Assembly: GCF_004364805.1 (NCBI RefSeq)
Contig: NZ_SOAP01000003.1
Span: 434,001 to 498,000 of the forward strand
Length of the DNA: 64,000 nucleotides
Direction of reading: 5' to 3'
Source of the DNA: Pelagimonas phthalicica
GTDB taxonomy: Bacteria; Pseudomonadota; Alphaproteobacteria; Rhodobacterales; Rhodobacteraceae
Position 1 is the first letter of the stretch, and each line of letters opens with the position of its first letter. The notes under the pieces were generated by a model. It did no database searches. It saw only the letters and a list, made by a program, of their open reading frames with translations, and was not told the DNA's origin. Position numbers and translations under genes: made by a program. Shown here one piece after another: positions 1 to 8,314 of this stretch.

Positions 1-66
1 CTGACACTGATCGCCTTCTGGTCGTCGAAAAAGTGGGTCTACTACGCGGGCGACAAGCGGAGCTAA
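1..66 (+). CDS. C-terminal end of an upstream ABC transporter permease (partial)
   Basis: The first 21 codons are open and end at a TAA at 64-66. They encode a hydrophobic stretch followed by a short basic tail. The stop is only 4 bases before the next permease gene. In MalF/MalG-type importers two permease genes are normally paired, so this is most likely the C-terminus of the first membrane subunit (TogM/MalF type). The assignment is by position; too little protein is present to recognise a family from sequence. Confidence 0.6.
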   Translation: MTLIAFWSSKKWVYYAGDKRS

Positions 67-70
67 GCAC

Positions 71-985
71 ATGTCATCTATCACAGATCTTCCAAATCCA
101 AACCGTGATGGGCGCGAGCCGCCCACCGCACTCGAGCTCAAGCTCCGTCGCAAGGCCCGCATCAGTTCGACCATCCGCTACACGCTGTTGACCGTCATCG
201 GTCTGATCATGGTCTACCCGCTGATCTGGCTTGTGGGCGCGTCCTTTAAAACCAATGCCGAGATGTTCTCATCGCCGTCATTCTGGCCCAAAGACGCAAC
301 CATCCAAGGCTATATTGACGGCTGGAAAACCTCGACGCCCTACACCTTTGGCACGTTCTTCCTGAACTCGCTCTGGATCATCATTCCAAAGGTCATCGGG
401 ACGGCAGTGTCCTGCACGGTGGTCGCCTATGGCTTTGCGCGCTTTGAGTTCCCGGGCAAGAAATTCCTGTTCGTGACCGTGATCGCGACGCTGCTTTTGC
501 CAAATGTCGTGACACGTATTCCGCAATACCTGTTGTTCCGCGACATTGGCTGGCTTGATAGCTTCCTGCCGCTTTGGGTGCCCTCGGCGCTGGCGGGCGA
601 TGCCTTCTTTGTCTTCATGGTCATCCAGTTTCTGCGCGCCATCCCGCGCGACATGGAAGAGGCCGCACGGGTCGACGGGGCCAACACGTTCCAGACACTG
701 GTCTATATCGTGGTTCCTTTGCTGATGCCGGCGCTGATCTCGGTTTGTCTGTTCCAGTTCATGTGGACCATGAACGACTTCCTTGGGCCGCTGATCTACA
801 TCTCGTCGGTTGAAAAATACCCGGTCAGCCTTGCGCTCAAACTGTCGATCGACGCCACCGAGGCCTTTGCCTGGAACCAAATTCTCGCCATGTCGGTCCT
901 CGCCTTGGCTCCATCACTCATCGTTTTCTTTGCCGCTCAGAAATACTTCATCGACGGCATCTCAGCAGGGGGGGTCAAAGGCTAA
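71..985 (+). CDS. Carbohydrate ABC transporter permease (MalG/TogN type)
   Basis: Inner-membrane subunit of a binding-protein-dependent sugar importer. The 304-residue protein has a hydrophilic N-terminus, a first membrane segment near residues 36-56 and about six membrane segments in total. The cytoplasmic EAA loop that docks on the ATPase is visible at about residues 196-203 (EEAARVDG). Length is usual for the family. It overlaps the ATPase gene by one base (TAATG), so the two are translationally coupled. Gene order (permease, permease, ATPase, binding protein) and the pectin enzymes downstream suggest oligogalacturonide or galacturonate uptake like TogMNAB. The family call is firm; the substrate is inferred from context. 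Confidence 0.9.
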   Translation: MSSITDLPNPNRDGREPPTALELKLRRKARISSTIRYTLLTVIGLIMVYPLIWLVGASFKTNAEMFSSPSFWPKDATIQGYIDGWKTSTPYTFGTFFLNSLWIIIPKVIGTAVSCTVVAYGFARFEFPGKKFLFVTVIATLLLPNVVTRIPQYLLFRDIGWLDSFLPLWVPSALAGDAFFVFMVIQFLRAIPRDMEEAARVDGANTFQTLVYIVVPLLMPALISVCLFQFMWTMNDFLGPLIYISSVEKYPVSLALKLSIDATEAFAWNQILAMSVLALAPSLIVFFAAQKYFIDGISAGGVKG

Positions 986-2106
986 TGGCTGATCTTCAAC
1001 TCCGTTCGGTCGAAAAGACCTATGGCAATGGTTTCAAGGCCGTACATGGTATCAACCTGGATATCGAAGAAGGGGAATTCATGGTTCTGGTGGGGCCATC
1101 CGGCTGCGCCAAATCCACAACCCTGCGCATGATTGCTGGCCTGGAAACCATCACAGGTGGTGAAATCCGCATCGGTGACCAGGTGGTCAACGAATTGGCA
1201 CCGGGCAAGCGTGGCATCGCGATGGTGTTCCAGAACTACGCGCTTTATCCCCATATGAAGGTGCGCAAGAACCTGTCTTTCGGCCTCACCCTGGCGGGCA
1301 AACCCAAATCCGAGATTGAGGAAAAGACCGCCGAAGTGTCTGAAATCCTCGAGATCGAAGAGCTTCTCGACCGCCTGCCCAAGCAGCTGTCGGGTGGTCA
1401 GGCCCAGCGGGTCGCTCTGGGGCGGGCGTTGATCAAACACCCCGAGGTGTTCCTGTTCGACGAACCCCTGTCCAACCTCGACGCCAAGCTGCGCGCCTCC
1501 ATGCGGGTTCGCATCACCGATCTGCACAAGCGTCTGCGCTCTGAGGGGCGTCCGGCCACGGTGGTCTATGTGACCCATGACCAGGTCGAAGCCATGACAA
1601 TGGGCGACCGCATCTGCGTCATGAAGGATGGACATATCATGCAGGTCGCCGATCCGGCGACGTTGTATGACAAGCCTGCAAATGACTTTGTCGCCGGTTT
1701 CATCGGAATGCCGGAAATGAACTTTGTCGAATGCAGCTTTGCGCGGGACGGCAATGTGCCGGTTCTCTCCGCTGGCGATCAACAGATCAAGGTTCTGGAT
1801 GGCTTGGCAGATCGTCTGACGACATCCGAAAGCACGGTCAAGCTCGGCATCCGCCCACAGCATCTCGATATCGTGCCCGCGGGTACTGAAAACGCCTTTA
1901 CCGGCGAGATCACCAATCTCGAATTCATGGGCCACGAAGTCAATGTCTATGCCCGGATCGGCGGAGGCACCTTTGTCTGTGTGGTCCCCAGCGAAGACTA
2001 TGACAGCTCGCTCAAACGTGGCGATCTGGTCGGGCTGAAACCGGAGGGTCAGCACATCCATATTTTCGACGTCCAAAGCGGCCAAAACGTGTCGCTTGGT
2101 TCTTAA
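985..2106 (+). CDS. Sugar ABC transporter ATP-binding protein (MalK/UgpC/TogA type)
   Basis: Energises sugar import together with the adjacent permeases. The 373-residue protein has an N-terminal ATPase domain: Walker A at 37-44 (GPSGCAKS), Q-loop Gln83, signature LSGGQ at 135-139, Walker B ending in Asp159-Glu160, and the H-loop VTHDQ near 197. A C-terminal regulatory OB-fold region (about 240-373) is typical of MalK relatives. In Walker A the usual Gly before Lys is Ala; I recall the same variant in other alphaproteobacterial sugar ATPases, so it need not be inactivating. The start ATG overlaps the stop of the permease gene. Substrate is inferred from the neighbouring pectin genes. Confidence 0.92.
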   Translation: MADLQLRSVEKTYGNGFKAVHGINLDIEEGEFMVLVGPSGCAKSTTLRMIAGLETITGGEIRIGDQVVNELAPGKRGIAMVFQNYALYPHMKVRKNLSFGLTLAGKPKSEIEEKTAEVSEILEIEELLDRLPKQLSGGQAQRVALGRALIKHPEVFLFDEPLSNLDAKLRASMRVRITDLHKRLRSEGRPATVVYVTHDQVEAMTMGDRICVMKDGHIMQVADPATLYDKPANDFVAGFIGMPEMNFVECSFARDGNVPVLSAGDQQIKVLDGLADRLTTSESTVKLGIRPQHLDIVPAGTENAFTGEITNLEFMGHEVNVYARIGGGTFVCVVPSEDYDSSLKRGDLVGLKPEGQHIHIFDVQSGQNVSLGS

Positions 2107-2130
2107 TTTCTGTCTCAGGGAGGAAAAGAG

Positions 2131-3390
2131 ATGAAAAAGACTGTTCTAACAGCGGCTTTGGCTGCGTCTACGATTGCCGGTGCCGCTCAGGCTGCCGAGC
2201 TCCGGATGAGCTGGTGGGGCGGTAACAGCCGCCACGAGGCGACCCAGGCTGCGCTGGAAGTGTGTGGCGCGAAGCATGGCCATGTGATCAAACCCGAATT
2301 CACCGGCTGGTCTGGCCATTACGAAAAGCTGACCACCCAGATCGCAGGCGGAACCGAAGCCGACATCATGCAGGTCAACTGGCCATGGCTGTCGATCTAT
2401 TCTGCTGACGGCACCGGTCTGGCGGATCTGAACACTTTGTCCGACATCATCGACCTGTCCAGCTGGGACGCGGACCAGATCGAGGCCGGCTCCATGGTGG
2501 GCAAGCTGAACGGTCTGCCGATCTCCACAACAGGCCGGTTGTTCGTGTTCAACAAATCCACCTATGCCAAGGCAGGCCTTGAGGTTCCAAACACCTGGGA
2601 CGAACTCGTCGCAGCGGGCCCTGTCTTCCGTGAGAAACTGGGCGAAGATTACTATCCGTTCGAAGCCGCCAAATTGGACGCCGCTCTGGTCATGGTGATC
2701 TATGGCACCCAAAAGACCGGCAAGGCGCTGATCGATCCCGAAACCAACGAATTGGCCTGGACCAAAGAAGAGCTCACCGATGCGGTGTCCTTTTACAAGA
2801 CCCTGGTCGACAATCACGTGATCATCCCATGGCCCGATGTCGCAGCGGCAGGCAATATCAAACTGCACGAGAACCCCAATTGGGCCTCGGGTAAAATCGC
2901 CGGGACCTATCAGTGGGATTCCACGTACTTCAAGATCACTGGCCCGCTCGAAGAGGGGCAAGAGGTGGTTTATCACGGCTTGCTGTCTCAGGACGGTCAA
3001 AAGACCCCGGGCATCTATCGCAAGGCCTCCATGGTCTTCTCGATCTCGGAAAACTCACCGCACAAAGAGGCCGCTGCGCAAATCGTCAACTGCCTACTGA
3101 ACGAAGAAGAGGGTGTTGCGGCGCTGGGGTCCACCCGGGGTGTTCCGGCCTCCAAGGCAGCACGTGAACAGCTTTTGGCGGCGGATGCCATCAAAGCTGT
3201 GCAGATCGAAGCTCAGGCCAAGGTGATCAGCGCCGAAGGTCCGGCGATCCATCCGATGATGGAATTCCCGACCGTGCGTTCCGCGCTTGAGGACAACCTC
3301 GAACTCTTTGCCTATGGCGAGATCGACGCCGAAACAGCGGCTGACGACATGATCTACGCCATCAACGAAGCACTTGAGGACGTCAAGTAA
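2131..3390 (+). CDS. Extracellular sugar-binding protein of the ABC transporter (TogB-like)
   Basis: Periplasmic substrate-binding protein, 419 residues, that delivers sugar to the permeases encoded just upstream. It has a clear Sec signal peptide of about 21 residues ending in AQA. The mature part begins with the 'ELRMSWWGG' type opening of family 1 solute-binding proteins. A strong ribosome binding site (GGGAGG) precedes the ATG. The gene lies 24 bases after the ATPase gene and is followed by a hairpin that may lower read-through, as is common after highly expressed binding-protein genes. Likely ligand is an oligogalacturonide or related uronate oligomer, inferred from the enzymes that follow. 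Confidence 0.9.
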   Translation: MKKTVLTAALAASTIAGAAQAAELRMSWWGGNSRHEATQAALEVCGAKHGHVIKPEFTGWSGHYEKLTTQIAGGTEADIMQVNWPWLSIYSADGTGLADLNTLSDIIDLSSWDADQIEAGSMVGKLNGLPISTTGRLFVFNKSTYAKAGLEVPNTWDELVAAGPVFREKLGEDYYPFEAAKLDAALVMVIYGTQKTGKALIDPETNELAWTKEELTDAVSFYKTLVDNHVIIPWPDVAAAGNIKLHENPNWASGKIAGTYQWDSTYFKITGPLEEGQEVVYHGLLSQDGQKTPGIYRKASMVFSISENSPHKEAAAQIVNCLLNEEEGVAALGSTRGVPASKAAREQLLAADAIKAVQIEAQAKVISAEGPAIHPMMEFPTVRSALEDNLELFAYGEIDAETAADDMIYAINEALEDVK

Positions 3391-3410
3391 ACTCGTCACT
3401 CCCCCCTGTC

Positions 3411-3435
3411 GGAGCCTTCGGGCTCCGGCTCTTTT
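3411..3435 (+). terminator. Hairpin after the binding-protein gene (terminator or attenuator)
   Basis: A perfect 6-bp stem, GGAGCC-TTCG-GGCTCC, with the stable UUCG tetraloop (3411-3426) lies 20 bases after the stop codon and is followed by GGCTCTTTT. It fits an intrinsic terminator or a partial attenuator between transporter and enzyme genes. The T-run is short, so read-through into the polygalacturonase gene is likely. Confidence 0.6.
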
Positions 3436-3447
3436 CTGGAAAATCCC

Positions 3448-4944
3448 ATGACGCTCAAGCTCGAAATCACGGCGGTATCCTCGCGGACCGTCTCCTTGCT
3501 CATTTTGCCTAATGCCACCCGGTTTCATCTGGATGCCCCTTTGGATTGGGTGCTGTCTCAGGCGGATGGCACCACCGTTGAAACGGGAACAACGCAGCAA
3601 GCGCCCGTTTTTATCGAAGGTCTCGCACCGTCTGTCTCTTATCGGTTCCAGGTGGCTGACCAGGTGTTGGGTTTCGCAACTCCGGCCTGTTCGGGCGAGG
3701 TTGAGGCCGCCGCGTTCGGCCTGTCCGAAGACGCCGAGGACAACAGTTTCGCGCTGCAATCTGCGATCATGGCCACTCCGGCGGGCGGCACCCTGGTTCT
3801 GCCCAAAGGGGTCTTCAAGACCCGGCCAATTTTTCTTAAGGCCGATATGACATTCTATCTGCCCGAGGGCACAAGCCTTTTTGCTGATCACGACCGGTCT
3901 GGCTGGCCCATTCTTGAGCCCCGTGATGAAACAGGCCGCGTGGTCGGCACCTGGGAAGGCCTGCCCGAGGCCGCCTTTGCAGCCCCGGTCACAGCGATTG
4001 ATTGCGACAACTTGGTCATCACCGGCAAAGGCACGCTGGATGGCGGTGGTGATCGCGGCGATTGGTGGGATTGGCCCAAGGAAACCCGAGACGGTGCGCG
4101 CCGCCCGCGTGGCTTGTTCCTTGCCTATGGCAAGAATGTGCAGCTCTCCGGTTTCACAATCCAAAACACGCCCAGCTGGACAGTGCACCCGTTTCATATT
4201 GACGGCCTCACATGCGCTGGCCTGAAAATCATCAATCCGGCCGACAGCCCCAACACGGATGGGCTCAATCCCGAAAGCTGCACCGATATTGATCTGGCGG
4301 GCATCCACTTTACCGTTGGCGATGACTGTATCGCGGTCAAAGCGGGCAAGCGCGGGCCGGGGCAGGTGGATCACCTGGCACCGACACGGCGTTTGACCGT
4401 GCGCCATTGCTTTATGGAACGCGGCCATGGTGGCGTTGTGCTTGGCTCAGAGATGAGCGGCGAGATCACCGATGTTGCCGTGCATGCCTGTGAATTCCTT
4501 GGCACGGATCGCGGTTTGCGGATCAAAACGCGCCGGGGCCGGGGGGGCAAGGTCGCCCGCGTTTCGTTTCGCGATGTGGTCATGCGCGATGTGCCAACGC
4601 CCTTTGCCATCAACGCCTTCTATTTTTGTGACCCGGACGGACATGACGATTGGGTTCAAGATCGCGCGCCCGCCGCTGTGGATGACACCACGCCCGAAGT
4701 CCATGACATCACGCTCGAGCAGGTGACCGCAACCGGAGTCGCCATTGCTGGCGTGGCGGTGCTGGGCCTGCCGGAACGCCCGGTGCACAGCATCACCATC
4801 AAGGATTTCAAAATCAGTTTCGACAGTGATGCCGCGCCCGGCGTGCCTTTGATGGCCGATGGTGTCGCCCCGGTGTGCAATGTCGCGATCTGGTCCGAAT
4901 TTGCTGAAATCGACGGTACCGTCGATTTGATCCCCCACGCGTAG
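3448..4944 (+). CDS. Polygalacturonase, glycoside hydrolase family 28
   Basis: Hydrolyses alpha-1,4 bonds between galacturonate residues by inversion. The family motifs appear in order: NTD at 269-271, the paired Asp292-Asp293 in GDDC, GHG at 326-328, and RIK at 358-360. The N-terminal ~90 residues form a beta-rich domain before the parallel beta-helix, as in exo-acting bacterial members. No signal peptide is visible (the N-terminus is MTLKLEITAV), so the enzyme probably works in the cytoplasm on imported oligomers. It follows the transporter genes and precedes a GH105 hydrolase and a pectinesterase, all on the same strand. Exo activity is inferred; the family call is firm. Confidence 0.92.
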   Translation: MTLKLEITAVSSRTVSLLILPNATRFHLDAPLDWVLSQADGTTVETGTTQQAPVFIEGLAPSVSYRFQVADQVLGFATPACSGEVEAAAFGLSEDAEDNSFALQSAIMATPAGGTLVLPKGVFKTRPIFLKADMTFYLPEGTSLFADHDRSGWPILEPRDETGRVVGTWEGLPEAAFAAPVTAIDCDNLVITGKGTLDGGGDRGDWWDWPKETRDGARRPRGLFLAYGKNVQLSGFTIQNTPSWTVHPFHIDGLTCAGLKIINPADSPNTDGLNPESCTDIDLAGIHFTVGDDCIAVKAGKRGPGQVDHLAPTRRLTVRHCFMERGHGGVVLGSEMSGEITDVAVHACEFLGTDRGLRIKTRRGRGGKVARVSFRDVVMRDVPTPFAINAFYFCDPDGHDDWVQDRAPAAVDDTTPEVHDITLEQVTATGVAIAGVAVLGLPERPVHSITIKDFKISFDSDAAPGVPLMADGVAPVCNVAIWSEFAEIDGTVDLIPHA

Positions 4945-4955
4945 GAGTGAAACGC

Positions 4956-6041
4956 ATGCTCACCGATTTTTTCAAACCCTACGTGGATCAGTACCAGCCC
5001 TATAAGGGCAAGAGATGGTGTTACGAAGATGGGTGCATTTACCGGGGGCTTACCCTCTTGGCCCAGGCAACCGGGGATCAGACCTGGATGGATCTGATGA
5101 TCGAGCGGATCTCGCGTCAGGTCGAAGAGGGCGGCACGGCGCTCACCGGCTATAACCCGTCTGATTACAATATCGACAATATCCTGCCCGGCCGCTCGGC
5201 CTTTACGGCCCATGCGGTCACCGGGGATGCGAAATATCTCGAGGCCTGCCACCTGCTGATGCGCCAGTTGCGCACCCATCCGCGCACCAAAAGCGGCGTG
5301 TTCTGGCACAAGCTGCGCTATCCGTGGCAGATCTGGCTGGATGGCCTTTATATGGGGCAGCCGTTCCAGATCGAATACGGCCAAAAAACCGGTGACACCG
5401 CTCTGGTTGACGACAGCCTGACCCAGCTCGACACCGCCCTGACCCAGCTCTTTGCCCCTGACACGGGCCTCTATCACCATGCGATTGACGAGGCCAAAAT
5501 GCAGCCATGGTGCAACCCGGAAACCGGGGCGTCGCATGCGCATTGGTCGCGCTCGCTGGGCTGGCTGGTCATGGCGCTGGTGGACGTGGCCGAGCTTGTC
5601 GGCCCGGAAAAATTCGCCCCCTTGCGCGCGCGCAGCGTGAAACTGTTGCAAGACATCATGTCCTATCGCGGTGAAGAAGGCTTGTGGCTTCAGGTGCTGG
5701 ATCGCCCGGATCTTGAGGGCAACTATGTCGAGACATCCGCCTCGGCGATGTTCGTCTATGCCTTCTATCGCGCCAAGGATCTTGGCCTTTTTGACGGTGA
5801 CGTCGCAGATCTGATGCCTGCCCTTGAAGCCTATGCCATGCAGCCCGACGAAACAGGTGCCTTGCACATGGTGGAAATGTGCGAAGTCGCCGGGCTTGGC
5901 TGGTTCGAAGGCCGCTTCCGTGATGGCAGTGCCGACTATTACCTCAGCGAAAACCGTGTTGCGGATGATGCCAAGGGCGTCGGCCCAATGATGAAGGCCT
6001 ATGCGGCCTCGCTTTTGCACGCGCAAAACACCGGGCGCTAA
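4956..6041 (+). CDS. Unsaturated rhamnogalacturonyl/galacturonyl hydrolase, family GH105 (YteR-like)
   Basis: Releases the 4,5-unsaturated uronate from the non-reducing end of lyase-made pectin fragments. The protein of about 361 residues shows the GH88/GH105 (alpha/alpha)6 pattern, with the C-terminal signature DDAKGVGP followed by a Lys-Ala-Tyr helix. I chose ATG 4956 because AGGAG (4943-4947) lies 8 bases upstream; the in-frame GTG at 4947 would overlap that site. No signal peptide is visible. The product, 4-deoxy-L-threo-hex-4-enopyranuronate, feeds the KduI/KduD route encoded nearby on the minus strand. Whether it prefers rhamnogalacturonan or homogalacturonan fragments cannot be read from sequence. 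Confidence 0.88.
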   Translation: MLTDFFKPYVDQYQPYKGKRWCYEDGCIYRGLTLLAQATGDQTWMDLMIERISRQVEEGGTALTGYNPSDYNIDNILPGRSAFTAHAVTGDAKYLEACHLLMRQLRTHPRTKSGVFWHKLRYPWQIWLDGLYMGQPFQIEYGQKTGDTALVDDSLTQLDTALTQLFAPDTGLYHHAIDEAKMQPWCNPETGASHAHWSRSLGWLVMALVDVAELVGPEKFAPLRARSVKLLQDIMSYRGEEGLWLQVLDRPDLEGNYVETSASAMFVYAFYRAKDLGLFDGDVADLMPALEAYAMQPDETGALHMVEMCEVAGLGWFEGRFRDGSADYYLSENRVADDAKGVGPMMKAYAASLLHAQNTGR

Positions 6042-6045
6042 GGGG

Positions 6046-7482
6046 ATGAGCGCGGCGCAACCCTCTCTTCGGCCTTATTGGGCGGCGCGCCATGTGGCGC
6101 AACGCCCAATGCTGTCGCAAGAACAAGCTGCACAATGCCGCCCCGAAACCGTTTTGGTCCAGGGCAACACGGCGGGGCAGGCCGTTTGGGACCCAACCAG
6201 ACCCGATGATGGGGCCGAGGATTGGGTGCTGCTTGTCGATCAGAATGGCGCTGGCACGGACAGTTTCCTGACAATCCAGGCCGCGATCGAATCCGCCTTG
6301 GCAAACCGCGCCCATCGGACAACCGTCACCATCGCCATCATGCCGGGAGACTATGCCGGATTGGTCTATGTCCCCAAGACCAATGGCGCGCCCCTAAGCT
6401 TTGAGTTTCGAGGTTTAGGGGCCGCGCCGCAAGACACAAGGATCACCGCCAATATCGACGCGGAAATGCCGGTTGCCGAATACTTGAACGCCTTCGCCGC
6501 GCAGTTTGAGGATGTTGGGTCAGAGACCCGCGCACTCTTTGCCCGCATGTCCTGTGGTGAGCGGCTGGGAACCAACCGCTCTGCCGTCATGCGGATCGAG
6601 GCGGATGAGGTCTCCTTGTCCAACCTCACCATCCACAACACCTATCAGGCCACGCGCAAGGCGGCTGCGCCAAAGGGCGCGCAACCCGATCACTTTGGGC
6701 GCTATTCGCAGGGGCAGCATCAGGCCGTCGCCCTGCATCTGGCCGGGGCAGACCGGCTATGTGCCCGGCACGTTCACCTGAAATCCTTTCAGGACACGCT
6801 GTATTTGCAGGCCCCGGCACCCGGTCAGCGCAACCGAGCCTATTTTGCCAATTGCGATATCGAGGGCGATGTCGACTTTATCTTTGGCCACAGCACGGCG
6901 TTTTTCGAAACCTGCACCATCCGCACCCTTGGCAGTCGACAGGCCCGCTCTTGGGTTGTTGCGCCCGCCACCCATATCGATACGCCTTATGGGTTTGTCT
7001 TTGCCAAATGCCGCTTTACCCATGATGGCGCGGATTTTGGCCGCAACGGCCAATCCTGCCTGGGGCGGCAATGGTTCGAAGGGGTGCGGGCCAGCCCCTA
7101 TGGTACGGCCCCTGATCCCAGCTATCAGACCGTTTTGGCCTCGGACAACAAGCTGGCCGGTGGCCAAAGCCGCGTGACGCGAGACAGTCTTCTCTCGGTC
7201 GGAAAATGCCTTTTGGTCGATTGCCAGATTGGCGCGCATATCTCGCACACCGCGCCTTGGGATGATTGGTCAGGCCCCGGCTACGCGGCAGATGGCTCTC
7301 TCAATTCCGGCGATTGGCGCGCCCGTTACCGGCCGCACCAGACCTGCGCCGCTGACCTCACACACTTTCTCGCCGCCTGGCCTGACCTCCCCAAGCTTGG
7401 CCTTGAAACGGTCGCGGACACCGTTCCGTGGCTCGGCGAGTTCAACTCTACCCATGACGCAATGGACGAAAGACATGACTGA
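6046..7482 (+). CDS. Pectinesterase, carbohydrate esterase family 8
   Basis: Removes methyl esters from galacturonate residues so that hydrolases and dehydrogenases can act. Family motifs are present: QDTLY (Gln249, Asp250), GDVDFIFG at 274-281 with the nucleophile Asp277, and a later LGRQW with the substrate-binding Arg and Trp. At 478 residues it is longer than plant catalytic domains because of an N-terminal extension and an insert of about 40 residues around 140-180. ATG 6046 is chosen because upstream codons overlap the GH105 gene; GGGG directly precedes it, so the ribosome site is weak and translation may be coupled. No signal peptide is seen, which is unusual for a pectinesterase. Confidence 0.9.
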   Translation: MSAAQPSLRPYWAARHVAQRPMLSQEQAAQCRPETVLVQGNTAGQAVWDPTRPDDGAEDWVLLVDQNGAGTDSFLTIQAAIESALANRAHRTTVTIAIMPGDYAGLVYVPKTNGAPLSFEFRGLGAAPQDTRITANIDAEMPVAEYLNAFAAQFEDVGSETRALFARMSCGERLGTNRSAVMRIEADEVSLSNLTIHNTYQATRKAAAPKGAQPDHFGRYSQGQHQAVALHLAGADRLCARHVHLKSFQDTLYLQAPAPGQRNRAYFANCDIEGDVDFIFGHSTAFFETCTIRTLGSRQARSWVVAPATHIDTPYGFVFAKCRFTHDGADFGRNGQSCLGRQWFEGVRASPYGTAPDPSYQTVLASDNKLAGGQSRVTRDSLLSVGKCLLVDCQIGAHISHTAPWDDWSGPGYAADGSLNSGDWRARYRPHQTCAADLTHFLAAWPDLPKLGLETVADTVPWLGEFNSTHDAMDERHD

Positions 7483-8314
7483 TACCCCCCAAGCTGCTCC
7501 TAAGAAACTCAGGCGGCTTCTTCTGACCGGAGCGACCGGTGCCATGGCAACAGCCATCCGGCCGCTCTTGTCCGAGCTGGCCGACACGGTTGTCGTGTCT
7601 GGCCGTCGCGAGGTGCAGAACCTGTTGCCACATGAAGAAAACTGTTGCGCATCGCTCGACGATTTTGATGCGGTCAACGCCGCCGTTGCGGGCTGTGATG
7701 GCATCATTCATCTGGGCGGCTATTCGATCGAAGGTCCCTTCCGCCCGATCCAGGATGCCAATATCCAAGGCGTCTACAACCTCTATGAGGCTGCCCGTGC
7801 CCATGGCCATCCCCGCATCGTGTTTGGCTCTTCAAACCACGTGGTCGGTTTCTATCCGCAGTCAGAGACGATTGACGCGCAGGCCGTACCGCGCCCCGAC
7901 AGCCTCTATGCGGTGTCGAAAATCTATGGCGAAGCGCTGGCTCGGATGTACTTCGACAAATTCGGCCAGGAAACCGCGATCCTTCGCATCGGTTCTTGTT
8001 TTGACTATCCAAAAAGTCACCGGATGCTGGCCACCTGGCTGTCCTATGAGGATTTTGTCAGCTTTTGCCAGACCGCCTTTCACGCGCCCAAGCTGGGTTG
8101 CCCGATTGTCTATGGCATGTCGAATAACACGCGCAGCTTTTGGGACAACAGTGCCGCCGATTATCTCGGCTGGACGCCCAAAAGCAATTCCGAGGATTTT
8201 GTGGCGCAGGTCCAAGAGGCCCATCCAAACCCCGATCCAAACGACCCCCTGAACGTTTACCACGGCGGCACTTTTCCAGAGCTGCCGATTGTAACGGAGA
8301 CCAAAGATGACTGA
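7475..8314 (+). CDS. udh: Uronate dehydrogenase
   Basis: Oxidises D-galacturonate (or D-glucuronate) with NAD+ to the aldaro-1,5-lactone, the first step of the oxidative uronate pathway. It is an extended-SDR protein of about 279 residues: Rossmann motif GATGAMA near 19-25, the IIHLGG strand near 77-82, catalytic Tyr145 and Lys149 in YAVSK, and a Ser pair in FGSSN. Start 7475 gives the length usual for characterised enzymes (about 265-280); upstream ATG 7454 lacks a ribosome site. It overlaps the pectinesterase gene by 8 bases and the next dehydrogenase gene by 8 bases, so all three are coupled. Downstream pathway genes make the assignment strong. Confidence 0.92.
   Translation: MTDTPQAAPKKLRRLLLTGATGAMATAIRPLLSELADTVVVSGRREVQNLLPHEENCCASLDDFDAVNAAVAGCDGIIHLGGYSIEGPFRPIQDANIQGVYNLYEAARAHGHPRIVFGSSNHVVGFYPQSETIDAQAVPRPDSLYAVSKIYGEALARMYFDKFGQETAILRIGSCFDYPKSHRMLATWLSYEDFVSFCQTAFHAPKLGCPIVYGMSNNTRSFWDNSAADYLGWTPKSNSEDFVAQVQEAHPNPDPNDPLNVYHGGTFPELPIVTETKDD

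Noticed and set aside
982-2085. Minus-strand frame of 367 codons opposite the ATPase gene
   Set aside because: All recognised motifs are on the plus strand; the antisense frame results from codon bias in high-GC DNA.
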